This document shows positions 7,552-15,863 of a DNA stretch of 64,000 bases, one piece after another. The notes under the pieces were generated by a model, which was not told the DNA's origin, did not search any database, and worked only from the letters and a program-made list of their open reading frames with translations. The translations under genes and the position numbers were made by a program. This stretch comes from Fimbriimonadia bacterium (GTDB lineage: Bacteria; Armatimonadota; Fimbriimonadia; Fimbriimonadales; GBS-DC), in assembly GCA_026129765.1 (NCBI GenBank), contig JAHCHP010000018.1, forward strand, positions 19,815 through 83,814. The letters are read 5' to 3'. Position 1 is the first letter of the stretch. Each line of letters begins with the position of its first letter.

Positions 7552-8829
7552 TTATGCCCACGCCCCCATCCGTCCCCAAACATTCCAAGAAGGCGTGTCC
7601 AAACGAGGGCTGTTGTCATCGCGCTTGTTTTGCGCTTCGGAAAAGGACTGTCTCGTTTGGGTTTGCTGGAAGGGCTGCCCTGAAGCGTTCTCCTGAAAAA
7701 CATCCATCTGCCCCAGTTGCAATCCTCGTTCCTCCAGCATTTGACGCAACTGCTCCACCGTCTGCTCTAACATCCGGCGTGTCATCTCGTGGTTGGCGGT
7801 AAACTGTGCCTGCACTTCGGAACCATTCACCTGAATCGCGATCTGCACCGCGCCAAGCTCCGGCGGGTCCAATCGCACATGCGCGATTCGCTCTTGAGGC
7901 AACACGATCATACGCTCTAAATGCTCTGAAATCTGTTGAAAGAGGGGCGAGGCTTCCGCCGCCATCGCGTGACCACGCTCAGAGACGCGGTAGCTGCCTG
8001 CCGCTTGAGCGATAGGATGGAGAGGGATAGCGTGTGCTGATTGAACCCCTGATGGATGGGTTGGACGCTCCAGAACCAACATCCCCTCCTCATGGGAAAC
8101 GGATGGATCGGCATTTCTCCCGTCTACCATCCTTTCATCTTGCCGCTCCCCCATCGCCTGTCCCATTGAATCAGCCATTGCGCCCGGCGCCTCCACAGGC
8201 AACCCGCTGCTCTCCCCAGACAGAGATTCATCCGTTGCTGTGTCCGAAATCCTTGAGAGATCAGCAGGCATAACATGACGGCTCGCGGTTTCAGCCTCAT
8301 CTGCAGGCACTGTGAAAACGCCGGGAAGTTCACTGTCAGATAACCGTTCGCTCACTCTTTCAGCAACCCGTTCCCCTGCGCTGGGAGCCTCCTCAGTCTG
8401 GTGAGAGGTTAAGGCAGGAAGCAGGTCCGGCGCACTCAAATCGTTTGGAAAAATCCAGCCGTTGCGCTCCTGCCAGTGTTCGGTTAGGGCGGCATACTCC
8501 GAACCGCTGTTCAGAGCGAGGGAAGAATGTTCCAGACCTGCTTCTTGCCCCGAAACCACTGTCCATGAGAAATCGCTCTGCATGACTGGGAACGTGGGCG
8601 ACGCGGGGATCATCGCCGCCAATAAAGCTGCTAAATTCGGGTTCGATTCGGGAGAGGGGGTACTCTCTAAGGTAGGTTCCGTTTGAGAAACCGGTTCGAC
8701 GTCCAGCGCCAGTAAGAGCGTCTCGAAACTGCCGAGCGCAATACCTGGCTCGTCCAAAGCAGGCGTGCCTTCCGGCATTGCGCTCCAAAGCCACCCATCG
8801 TTCCCAAAGGCTTGAATCATCGCATTCAT
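7552..8829 (-). CDS. fliK: Flagellar hook-length control protein FliK
   Basis: A 425-residue protein with a long acidic, low-complexity N-terminal part (rich in Glu, Ser, Pro and Ala) and a conserved C-terminal switch domain at about residues 290-385: ERIAHVRLDPPELGAVQIAI and ANHEMTRRMLEQTVEQLRQ. This is the Flg_hook domain that tells the export apparatus to change substrate when the hook is complete. It heads the fliK-flgD-flgE run. TATAAT- and GATAAT-like boxes lie shortly upstream of the ATG, and no Shine-Dalgarno is evident. Confidence 0.9.
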   Translation of the reverse strand: MNAMIQAFGNDGWLWSAMPEGTPALDEPGIALGSFETLLLALDVEPVSQTEPTLESTPSPESNPNLAALLAAMIPASPTFPVMQSDFSWTVVSGQEAGLEHSSLALNSGSEYAALTEHWQERNGWIFPNDLSAPDLLPALTSHQTEEAPSAGERVAERVSERLSDSELPGVFTVPADEAETASRHVMPADLSRISDTATDESLSGESSGLPVEAPGAMADSMGQAMGERQDERMVDGRNADPSVSHEEGMLVLERPTHPSGVQSAHAIPLHPIAQAAGSYRVSERGHAMAAEASPLFQQISEHLERMIVLPQERIAHVRLDPPELGAVQIAIQVNGSEVQAQFTANHEMTRRMLEQTVEQLRQMLEERGLQLGQMDVFQENASGQPFQQTQTRQSFSEAQNKRDDNSPRLDTPSWNVWGRMGAWA

Positions 8830-9271
8830 ACTCAGAAGCGATTATCGGCAATTATACGGGGTATTTACAGCAAAAATGAGGGGGAATTTTGGGTATTGAG
8901 TTTCCCTAAACGATCCTTGAGAAATCGGAAATCGGAGGCTTAAAAAAACTTGATTTTGGGTCTGCTGAGAAGCCCCATATCGCGCATTTACCATTCCAAA
9001 GGTTGCCGACAAGCAGGCACACCGCTGTCACTCCCGTTGGTCATCCTCGCGAAAGCGGGGAACGCGGGAATCCGGCAAAGGCAATTGTTTTCGAGAGACT
9101 TCCATGCGAATCTCTTGACAAGAACCCATTGTACGGATACTGTTCAGCAAAACAATTTTCAATCTATCCAAATCGAAAGCAGGAATTTCCGATTCGCCAT
9201 ACAAACTAATATGCGAGTGATATGGAAGTTTGACCTATCACCGATTAATACTTTTGTGGAGGATTTTCCAA
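8830..9271. other. Long intergenic region between fliK and the metalloprotease
   Basis: This 442-bp stretch has no credible gene. It holds one copy of the dispersed repeat (9027-9073) and an AT-rich leader whose last 60 bp recur before the second protease copy. The protease ribosome site GGAGG is at 9258-9262. Confidence 0.6.
9027..9073 (+). repeat. Dispersed intergenic repeat, copy 1 (5' segment only)
   Basis: This segment (GTCACTCCCGTTGG... ending GAACGCGGGAATCC) is nearly identical over about 45 bp to the copy at 50444-50492. It is the first part of the repeat family described in the findings. Confidence 0.7.
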
Positions 9272-10237
9272 ATGAGATTCTCGAAGTGGATTCACTCGAG
9301 TTTAGTGGCAGTTTTTGGTCTTGTGTCGATCCCTACAATGGCGCAATTTAGCGTCTACGAAACGAGTCAGCCCTTTGTGATGGGCGATTATGTTTATCCA
9401 AGTCAGGCAGCGTTCATCCAAAGCGGCGCGCGCTGCGGCACGATTCACCCCGATGAGCATACCATGGAGTTGATCGAGAAGATGACCGCTCACCTCTATA
9501 CCGGTTCTGACTTCTTACCAGCAGCCCGTACCATCACGGTCTATGTTCACGTCATTACCAACACCTCCGGCGCAGGAAACGTTACGGATAGCCGTATCAA
9601 TGCCCAGATCAACGTTCTTAACAACGCCTTTGCCGGGTTGGACGGACCACGCAGCGGGCAAGGACCTTCCGCGCAACCGACCGCCAACACCGGCTTTTCG
9701 TTTGTCTTAGGCGGCATCACGCGCACCGCGAACAACACATGGTACACGATGTCTCCAGGTAGCACCGCCGAAGCGCAAGCCAAAGCCGCGCTCAGAGTGG
9801 GAGGACCGAATGTGTTGAACCTCTACACATGCAATCCAGGGGGCGGTCTCTTGGGATGGGCGACCTTCCCATGGAGCTACACCTCCAGCCCCAGCAAAGA
9901 TGGTGTCGTTGTTCTCCATTCCTCGGTACCGGGTGGAAGCGCTGCGCCCTATAACTTAGGCGACACCGCGACTCACGAAGTGGGACATTGGCTTGGACTG
10001 TACCACACCTTCCAAGGCGGCTGTAATGGGAATGGCGATTACGTTTCTGATACGCCTTACGAGAGAAGCGCGTACTACGGCTGCCCCGGTTCCTACCCAG
10101 ACACCTGCCGCAACAAAGCGGGACGAGACCCCATCGAAAACTTCATGGATTACACCGATGACGCATGCATGTTCCAATTCACAACCGGGCAAGCATCACG
10201 AATGAGTACGATGGCTTCTACTTATCGCGGACTGTGA
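9272..10237 (+). CDS. Secreted zinc metalloprotease, M43 (cytophagalysin/pappalysin-like) type
   Basis: A 321-residue exported protease. ATG 9272 follows GGAGG at 9258-9262 and opens a clear signal peptide ([17 protein letters not shown], cleaved near TMAQ). The zinc site [15 protein letters not shown] gives the extended HExxHxxGxxH motif of metzincins. The later block [18 protein letters not shown] supplies the Met-turn. Several cysteines after the zinc site (GGC, YYGCPG, DTCRNK) can form the disulfides typical of M43B enzymes. It probably degrades extracellular protein. A closely similar but damaged copy follows immediately. Confidence 0.85.
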   Translation: MRFSKWIHSSLVAVFGLVSIPTMAQFSVYETSQPFVMGDYVYPSQAAFIQSGARCGTIHPDEHTMELIEKMTAHLYTGSDFLPAARTITVYVHVITNTSGAGNVTDSRINAQINVLNNAFAGLDGPRSGQGPSAQPTANTGFSFVLGGITRTANNTWYTMSPGSTAEAQAKAALRVGGPNVLNLYTCNPGGGLLGWATFPWSYTSSPSKDGVVVLHSSVPGGSAAPYNLGDTATHEVGHWLGLYHTFQGGCNGNGDYVSDTPYERSAYYGCPGSYPDTCRNKAGRDPIENFMDYTDDACMFQFTTGQASRMSTMASTYRGL

Positions 10238-10256
10238 TAATGGTTCATTCCCTAAG

Positions 10257-10281
10257 GTTCCCTCTTGTTTTTAGGGGGAAC
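10257..10281 (+). terminator. Weak hairpin after the metalloprotease
   Basis: GTTCCCT pairs with (A)GGGGGAAC around a T-rich loop. No U-tract follows, so termination here is uncertain. The same hairpin, improved to 10 bp, follows the second copy. Confidence 0.4.
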
Positions 10282-10282
10282 A

Positions 10283-10344
10283 CCTTGTAGGGGCGCACCT
10301 GCGTGTGCGCCTTCAACAGGGGTCAGACCTATGTGTCTGACCCC
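10283..10344. repeat. Double-palindrome intergenic unit, copy 1
   Basis: CTTGTAGGGGCGCACC, then GGCGCAC-CTGCGT-GTGCGCC, then GGGGTCAGAC-CTATGT-GTCTGACCCC. Both parts are perfect hairpins. An almost identical unit lies at 11708-11768, after the second protease copy. Confidence 0.75.
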
Positions 10345-10536
10345 TGAAGTTTGCCACTTGTCCGGTGTGCAACTTCAGGAGACGAGGCTTGTCACCTCGC
10401 TCTGTGTATTGCTGAAAACCAATAGATAAATACAAATAAGCAGGAAATTCGCTTCTTCATACAATTTTATATGCGAGTGATATGGAAGTTTTGACATATC
10501 ACCGATTAATTATCACTTTTGTGGAGGATTTTCCAA

Positions 10537-11502
10537 ATGGGATTCTCGAAATTGGATTCATTCGAGGTTTTAGTGGCAGTTTTGGTCTTGTGTCGATCCC
10601 TACAATGAAAACATTTGGCGTCTACGAAGCAGATTAAGCCCTTTGTGATGGGCGATTATGTTTATCCAAGTCGGCAGCGTTCATCAAGCGGCGCGCTGCG
10701 GCACCATCCACCCCGATGAGCGCTATGGAGTTGATCGGAAGATGACCGCTCACCTTTACACCGGCTCAGACTTTTTACCGTCAGCCCGTACCACATCACG
10801 GTCTATGTTCACGGTCATTACCAACACCTCCGGCGCGGGAAACGTTTCGGATAGCCGTATCAATGCCCCGGATCAACGTTCTTAACAATGCCGCTTTACG
10901 GGTTGGACGGACCGCGCAGCGGGCAAGGACCTTCCGCGCAACCCACTGCCAACACCGGCTTTTCATTTGTCTTAGGCGGTATCACGCGCACAGCGAACAA
11001 CACATGGTACACGATGTCGCCGGGCAGCACCGCCGAAGCGCAAGCCAAAGCGGCGCTCCGCGTGGGAGGACCAAATGTGCTGAACCTCTACACATGCAAC
11101 CCAGGGGGCGGTCTCTTGGGATGGGCGACCTTCCCATGGAACTACACCTCCAGCCCCAGCAAAGATGGTGTCGTAGTTCTCCATTCTACGGTACCGGGTG
11201 GAAGCGCAGCGCCCTATAACTTAGGCGACACCGCTACCCACGAAGTGGGACATTGGCTTGGACTGTACCACACCTTCCAAGGCGGCTGTAATGGGAATGG
11301 CGATTACGTTTCTGATACGCCTTACGAAAGAAGCGCGTACTATGGCTGCCCCGGTTCCTACCCCGACACCTGCCGCAACAAAGCGGGACGAGACCCCATC
11401 GAAAACTTCATGGATTACACCGATGACGCATGCATGTTCCAATTCACAACCGGGCAAGCATCGCGCATGAGTACGATGGCTTCTACTTATCGCGGACTGT
11501 GA
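10537..11502 (+). pseudogene. Frameshifted tandem copy of the M43 metalloprotease
   Basis: From ATG 10537 (again after GGAGG) the sequence tracks the gene at 9272 but with many single-base insertions and deletions up to about 10900, which create frame breaks and in-frame stops. The net length over this stretch is the same in both copies (363 nt from the ATG to the shared GGGTTGG). From 10900 on the two are nearly identical, mostly synonymous, with no indel, so an open frame of 204 residues (10888-11502) retains the [13 protein letters not shown] zinc site but no signal peptide. Either this is a pseudogene whose 3' half was recently copied from the first gene, or the 5' half is poor-quality sequence. 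Confidence 0.75.
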
Positions 11503-11520
11503 TAACGGTTCTTTCCCTAA

Positions 11521-11547
11521 GGTTCCCCCTAAAAAAAAGGGGGAACC
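11521..11547. terminator. Perfect hairpin after the second protease copy
   Basis: GGTTCCCCCT (11521-11530) pairs with AGGGGGAACC (11538-11547) around an A-only loop. The tail is CCATCATAAACTTT, with no clean U-tract. Confidence 0.55.
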
Positions 11548-11635
11548 CATCATAAACTTTCAGCCTTAGCGCAGCGAAAGGGACTGTTTTTTGCGGCAAA
11601 GTCGGAGCTCCGCCTTCCAATCCCTGGGTAGACAA

Positions 11636-11805
11636 ATCCGTCATTCCAGTGAGCGCGGGAATTTAGCCTTTGAAAAGCAGACCCTTCGGCTTCGTATAGA
11701 GTGAACGCCTTGTAGGGGCGCACCTGCGTGTGCGCCTGCATAATGGGTCAGACCTATGTGTCTGACCCTACAGGGTCATGCCGAGCGAAGCCGAGGCATT
11801 TACTG
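11636..11805 (+). repeat. Dispersed intergenic repeat, copy 2 (split)
   Basis: It has the family order: CATTCCAGTGAGCGCGGGAA, AGCCTTTGAAAAGCAGACCC, TTCGGCTTCG, then GTCATGCCGAGCGAAGCC and GAGGCATTTACTG. Unlike other copies, the two inverted halves are separated by the double-palindrome unit. Confidence 0.7.
11708..11768. repeat. Double-palindrome intergenic unit, copy 2
   Basis: Same two hairpins as at 10283-10344, with GGGTCAGAC-CTATGT-GTCTGACCC as the second. It is nested inside the dispersed repeat. Confidence 0.75.
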
Positions 11806-11862
11806 TTTCTGTTTCAAGCCACCTTCATAAGAACTGCCTATTCCCCAAATTCTCCGCCATCA

Positions 11863-11870
11863 GGTACACT
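11863..11870 (+). promoter_or_regulatory. GGTACACT -10 box before the PTPS-like gene
   Basis: The box ends 10 nt before ATG 11881, so the leader would be only a few nucleotides long. Confidence 0.45.
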
Positions 11871-11880
11871 TTGCATACTT

Positions 11881-12726
11881 ATGCTTTTACAAGTGACCCG
11901 CATGGCAGCATTTGAGGCGTCCCATTTCTACCGCCTAACACATTTAAGCGACGAAGAAAATGCCGCTCGCTTTGGGCTGGCATCGCGGCACCATGGGCAT
12001 AACTACTTGCTGCATGTGGGATTGACAGGCGCATTGAATCCCACAACAGGCTGGATCATCAACACGCAGGACATCGACCGCCTTTTGCGCGAAACGGTCA
12101 TCAAAGAACTCGACCATACCTGTATCAACTTAGACCATCCCTATTTCCACACCCGCCTGCCCACGACCGAGAACCTCGCGCTCTACATCTGGGATCGGTT
12201 GCTGGCGGTCTTTCCCGAATCGGTTCAACTGTGTCAGATTCAAGTCTGCGAATCGAATCGTTTAGCCGCCGCTTTTCGGGGCGAACGTTCCTTGTCAGGC
12301 ACTCAGGAGGTTTCAACCGTGTATTTCACCCGCGCTTATGAATTCACCGCATCGCATCGATTGTTCAATCCCGCGCTTTCGGACGAAGAGAACCGCGCGT
12401 TGTTTGGCAAATGCTTCAGTCCGAACGGGCATGGGCATAACTATCGCTTGGAAGTGACCTTAGCAGGCGAAATCACCCCAGAACAAGGTATGGTCACCGA
12501 CCTTGCCAAGCTGGATAACTGCGTTCAACAAGAAGTGTTGCAGACGCTGGATTATGCCTATCTGAACCGGGATGTTCCAGAATTCAAGACCCAGGTTCCC
12601 ACAACCGAACACCTGGTGAAATTTGTTTGGGACCGCCTATCGCCTCATTTTGCCGCCAGTCCCCGCCTACATCGGGTGCGGTTATATGAAACGCCGCGCA
12701 GTTGGTTTGATTATGGTTTAGAATAA
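11881..12726 (+). CDS. Tandem-domain 6-pyruvoyltetrahydropterin synthase / QueD-like protein
   Basis: A 281-residue fusion of two PTPS/QueD domains, each about 130 residues. The family forms pterin or 7-deazaguanine precursors from dihydroneopterin triphosphate, using a zinc held by three His and a Cys/Asp/His triad. Domain 1 has FEASHFYRL and HHGHNY (zinc His) and ELDHTCINL (Asp-His), but Ala/Ser where the catalytic Cys should be. Domain 2 has FTASHRL, KCFSPNGHGHNY (Cys present) and TLDYAYLNRDVPEF, with Tyr replacing the triad His. The domains thus complement each other. ATG 11881 is preferred over the longer frame because the -10 box precedes it. Product (queuosine or biopterin path) is unknown. 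Confidence 0.85.
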   Translation: MLLQVTRMAAFEASHFYRLTHLSDEENAARFGLASRHHGHNYLLHVGLTGALNPTTGWIINTQDIDRLLRETVIKELDHTCINLDHPYFHTRLPTTENLALYIWDRLLAVFPESVQLCQIQVCESNRLAAAFRGERSLSGTQEVSTVYFTRAYEFTASHRLFNPALSDEENRALFGKCFSPNGHGHNYRLEVTLAGEITPEQGMVTDLAKLDNCVQQEVLQTLDYAYLNRDVPEFKTQVPTTEHLVKFVWDRLSPHFAASPRLHRVRLYETPRSWFDYGLE

Positions 12727-12773
12727 TCTTTGCCAATTCCCTGTCCAAAACAAGTTATTTTCTCTTGCCAGCA

Positions 12774-12781
12774 GGTATAAT
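12774..12781 (+). promoter_or_regulatory. GGTATAAT extended -10 box of the ABC exporter operon
   Basis: The box lies 19 nt before ATG 12801. A GTG at 12786 is in frame but runs into TAA, so ATG 12801 is the start and the leader is about 13 nt, without a good Shine-Dalgarno. Confidence 0.55.
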
Positions 12782-12800
12782 TTTTGTGGGATAACCATCT

Positions 12801-13568
12801 ATGCTGGAAGTTAAGAACCTGATCAAGTCATTCAAGGGCTTCCGCGCGGTAGACGATGTCAGTTTTCGCGTGGAGGCGGGGGAAATTGTGGGGCTTTTGG
12901 GTCCCAATGGCGCGGGCAAAACAACCACGGTTAAATGTATTTGCGGCATCCTGAATCCTGATAGCGGGATCATTCATGTGGGTGGTTACGACATCCAGTC
13001 CCAAGACCGCGAAGCCAAACAATTGATGGCATTCATCCCCGAAATGCCTAACCCTTATGAACTGCTCACCGTACGCGAACATATTCAGTTTGTGGCGATG
13101 TGCTACGATACCCTGCCCGTTTTTGAAGAGCATATTGAAACCCTGCTGAACCGTTACGAATTGAAGTCCAAAGAAAACGCGCTGGTCGCGACGCTCTCAA
13201 AGGGAATGAAGCAGAAACTGGCAGTCGCATGCGCCTTCGTCCATAACGCGAAGTTGTTTCTCTGTGATGAACCCATGATGGGTATTGACCCTAAAGGGCA
13301 GCACGAATTAAAAACCGAGCTGCAACTTATGCGTGATGAGGGCGCGGCGGTGTTGGTCAGCACGCACCAATTGGATACCGCAGAACGGCTCTGTGACCGG
13401 GTCATTATTATGCAGAGTGGGCGCATCCGGGCGGAAGGCACACTGGAAGAGTTGCAGGCGCAATCTGCCATGACCGGCAGGACGTTGGAAGAAGTGTTCT
13501 TGCGAATGACGGAGGAAGCAGAGCGTGAAGCCCCTATGGTTTCTAACGACTCGGGTACTGGTCAATAG
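12801..13568 (+). CDS. ABC transporter ATP-binding protein (ABC-2 exporter type)
   Basis: A 255-residue ATPase subunit. It has Walker A LGPNGAGKTTT (about residues 34-44), a signature of the form LSKGMKQKL, Walker B AKLFLCDEPMMGIDP and the H-loop VSTHQLDTAERLCDR. The LSKGM signature and the length match the drug/sodium/ABC-2 export class. It overlaps the next gene by 44 bp, so translation is coupled and the next protein is its membrane partner. The cargo is unknown. Confidence 0.95.
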   Translation: MLEVKNLIKSFKGFRAVDDVSFRVEAGEIVGLLGPNGAGKTTTVKCICGILNPDSGIIHVGGYDIQSQDREAKQLMAFIPEMPNPYELLTVREHIQFVAMCYDTLPVFEEHIETLLNRYELKSKENALVATLSKGMKQKLAVACAFVHNAKLFLCDEPMMGIDPKGQHELKTELQLMRDEGAAVLVSTHQLDTAERLCDRVIIMQSGRIRAEGTLEELQAQSAMTGRTLEEVFLRMTEEAEREAPMVSNDSGTGQ

Positions 13569-15246
13569 TCTGAAGCGCGCGTTTGGCAACCCGCTGCGCG
13601 CGATTTTGACGCTGCTGGTGCTGGGCTTTTTCTTTCTGACTTTTGCGGGCAATGTGCTGTCGATGTTCTTTGGCGATTCAAAGCCCCCCCCGATGCCCGC
13701 CAATATGATGTTAGATCCGCGCCTGATTGTGGACAAGTTGATTGGGCTGATGACCCTGCTGCATTTGGCTTTGGTCGCGGCGGCGTTTTTCCCCTCAACC
13801 GCGAAAAGCTACGCGGGATTTTTCCTTGAGCCAGATGTGAACTATCTTTTCCCGACCCCGCTCAAACGGTTCAAAGTGTTCCGGTTTCTGGTGCTGGCGC
13901 GCGGGATGTTTGGCAGTTTGATGTTGATGCTGCTCATCGTGTTCTACTACGCGGTGTTCGGACGACGTTCCTTGATGCAGCTCAGCGCGCTGAATATCGA
14001 ACCGCAAGTCGGTCCTTGGGGACTGATGACCTACCCCCTCATCTACAGTTTGATGACGATGGGCTTGCTGTTTGTCAGTGTCAATATTGGCATTCGGGCT
14101 TACCACAATCCTGCGCTTTGGAAACGCGTCTGGCTGGTTCTGGGCGTAGGGTTGGGAGGGGTTGCGGTCGCGATGGCGTTCTTCGGTTTGCAAGCCGCTC
14201 AAAAAGGCGAATCTGTCGTAGACGGGCTCATCGCTGGGATGAATCATCCCGTACTCTACGCGCTGTTAATTCCCTTGCGCGCGCCAGCGGACGCGGCAAT
14301 GATCGTCTACAATGGCTGGTCCGCGGCGGTGGTGTTGGGCGCGGTGTTCTGGTTGGGAGTGTTGGTGGCTGCTAACCGCGCTCTAAAAACGCAGGATGTT
14401 TGGCTCTATGAATATGCGGGAGCCTCGGCGCAGAAGCGGGCGCGCGCGGTGTCCGCTCAACAGAACCCTTTGCAAGCCATGATGGACCGGGTCGCGGAAG
14501 ACGCGCAAAAGGGAAAGATCAAGACATTGCGAGTCCCGTTCTTAGAACGCTGGCGTCCGACAGGGGTCTGGGCATTGTTCTGGCGAGACCTTCTTATCGG
14601 CTGGCGTCTGGGCGGCATGACGAACCTGATTATGCTGACGGTGATCCTGCTCTTGGGGGCAGGCGCGCTCATGGCGGTCAAAATTTGGGGAGGACAAAAA
14701 GCGGACAAGCTGGTCGTCGTTGTCGCCGGTTTATCGCAGTATATAATCGCCTTGCTCTTCATTGTGGGCAGTCTTTATGGGATTATGGATATCTTGAAAC
14801 GCATGGATTTCCAAAAACCAATGCCGCTGCCTGCCTCGCATGTGGTCTTGATTGAGGTATTGCCTACCATCCTCACACTCGCTTTGCTTCTTATTCCGCT
14901 CACCCTCATCTCTATTGCGCTCTTCCCACAAAACGCGGGACTTTGGCTCTACTTGTTGTTTATCGAGCTCTCTTTTATGTTGCCCATCAGTTTAGGGCTG
15001 CTGATTCTGGTCTTAATGAACCCGGATCAAACCGACTACACCCAGCGTTTACTTTTGGGCGTCTTGATGTTCCCGATCATCTTTTTGTGCGGCGCGCCCG
15101 GCTTAATCTTGCTGGGGCTCAGTTTCTATTTCAAAGTCCCCTTAGTCATCAACGCGATTCTGGTGCTGGGCGCAAACGCGATGGCGACCGTGTTCTTAAC
15201 CACTGTCGCCGCCAACCGCTATGAGTCGTTTAATCCTTTGGATTGA
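13525..15246 (+). CDS. ABC-2-type exporter membrane protein
   Basis: A 573-residue polytopic membrane protein starting with GTG inside the ATPase gene. About twelve hydrophobic segments fall in two clusters (residues about 20-290 and 390-565), separated by a basic cytoplasmic stretch rich in Lys, Arg and Gln around 300-350. The segment DRVAEDAQKGKIKTLRVPFL precedes the second membrane half. This two-half layout resembles the large exporter subunits annotated as putative ABC exporter, which pair with a single ATPase. Substrate is not evident from neighbours. Confidence 0.85.
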   Translation: MKPLWFLTTRVLVNSLKRAFGNPLRAILTLLVLGFFFLTFAGNVLSMFFGDSKPPPMPANMMLDPRLIVDKLIGLMTLLHLALVAAAFFPSTAKSYAGFFLEPDVNYLFPTPLKRFKVFRFLVLARGMFGSLMLMLLIVFYYAVFGRRSLMQLSALNIEPQVGPWGLMTYPLIYSLMTMGLLFVSVNIGIRAYHNPALWKRVWLVLGVGLGGVAVAMAFFGLQAAQKGESVVDGLIAGMNHPVLYALLIPLRAPADAAMIVYNGWSAAVVLGAVFWLGVLVAANRALKTQDVWLYEYAGASAQKRARAVSAQQNPLQAMMDRVAEDAQKGKIKTLRVPFLERWRPTGVWALFWRDLLIGWRLGGMTNLIMLTVILLLGAGALMAVKIWGGQKADKLVVVVAGLSQYIIALLFIVGSLYGIMDILKRMDFQKPMPLPASHVVLIEVLPTILTLALLLIPLTLISIALFPQNAGLWLYLLFIELSFMLPISLGLLILVLMNPDQTDYTQRLLLGVLMFPIIFLCGAPGLILLGLSFYFKVPLVINAILVLGANAMATVFLTTVAANRYESFNPLD

Positions 15247-15259
15247 GTAGCAAAAACTA

Positions 15260-15814
15260 TTACTGTCTTCCTTGAGCCTGGAATTCTTTTTTGTTCACTT
15301 GTCTCGTTTTCGCATTGCCATCACGCACTTGATACAAGGTAATCTTAATCGTGCTATATTCAATGGAGTCTTCAGTCTCAATCTCTCGAAAAGTCAGATT
15401 GAGATCAAACTTCGAGTATGTCGGTTTGCGATTAAATTTACGCTTAACGCTATTCCAATCCAGCCCTGTATGCGCATAACATTTGTAAGTCCCCGCCTCG
15501 ATTTCGGTGATGGTGGTCTGCCTGCCGCGCTGAATATAAAAGAACCGCGCTAATGCCCCATTATCCACGCGAACCAACTTGACAACCGCGTCGACATCTT
15601 TGTTGGTGTTATCCACCGTGAGCTCACAGAGACCGAGGGTGCCAATGGGCGGGCTGATATGGGTGCCGGTGGGAAGCGCGTGAGGCTTAGTAGTCTGCGC
15701 TTGCAGACCGCCGGGCGCGCGGCTAAAATCAACCACCAGCCAAGAGGTTACTTGTACAGCAAAGGTTAGGGTCAAAATCATCAAGATAATCCAGTATCTG
15801 CGTTCCATTATCAT
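15260..15814 (-). CDS. Membrane-anchored protein of unknown function
   Basis: A 184-residue protein not recognised by name. It begins with a hydrophobic segment (ERRYWIILMILTLTFAVQV), a signal anchor or signal peptide. A Pro/Thr-rich linker follows, then a beta-rich domain with CELTVDNTNKDVDAVVKLVR, FFYIQRGRQTTITEIEAGTY and CYAHTGLDWN. Conserved hypothetical proteins with the pattern of a small uncharged-ligand beta sandwich (DAVVKLV..., GxYxxYxxxGxDW) are known in many bacteria. GTG 15817 or ATG 15814 fits the -10 box at 15825-15832 as a leaderless start; an in-frame ATG farther upstream would precede the transcript. Confidence 0.6.
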   Translation of the reverse strand: MIMERRYWIILMILTLTFAVQVTSWLVVDFSRAPGGLQAQTTKPHALPTGTHISPPIGTLGLCELTVDNTNKDVDAVVKLVRVDNGALARFFYIQRGRQTTITEIEAGTYKCYAHTGLDWNSVKRKFNRKPTYSKFDLNLTFREIETEDSIEYSTIKITLYQVRDGNAKTRQVNKKEFQAQGRQ

Positions 15815-15824
15815 CACCGAATGA

Positions 15825-15832
15825 ATTATACC
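15825..15832 (-). promoter_or_regulatory. GGTATAAT extended -10 box of the unknown membrane-anchored gene
   Basis: On the complement the box ends 7 nt before GTG 15817 and 10 nt before ATG 15814. Confidence 0.55.
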
Positions 15833-15863
15833 AAAAAAATAAAACAAATTGTTTCTTTACGAG

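Larger units (their letters stand above)
10238..10536. other. Spacer between the two protease copies
   Basis: It holds a weak hairpin (10257-10281), the double-palindrome unit (10283-10344), and from 10471 a duplicate of the sequence that precedes the first copy (9211 onward). No gene is seen. Confidence 0.6.
11503..11880. other. Intergenic region with repeats, 378 bp
   Basis: It contains the hairpin 11521-11547, a copy of the dispersed repeat (11636-11805) interrupted by the double-palindrome unit (11708-11768), and the PTPS-like gene's -10 box (11863-11870). No gene is seen. Confidence 0.6.

Noticed and set aside
10888..11502. Second intact protease gene of 204 residues
   Set aside because: It lacks a signal peptide, promoter or ribosome site, and sequence 5' of it is a frameshifted copy of the first gene; treated as a pseudogene unless reads show otherwise.
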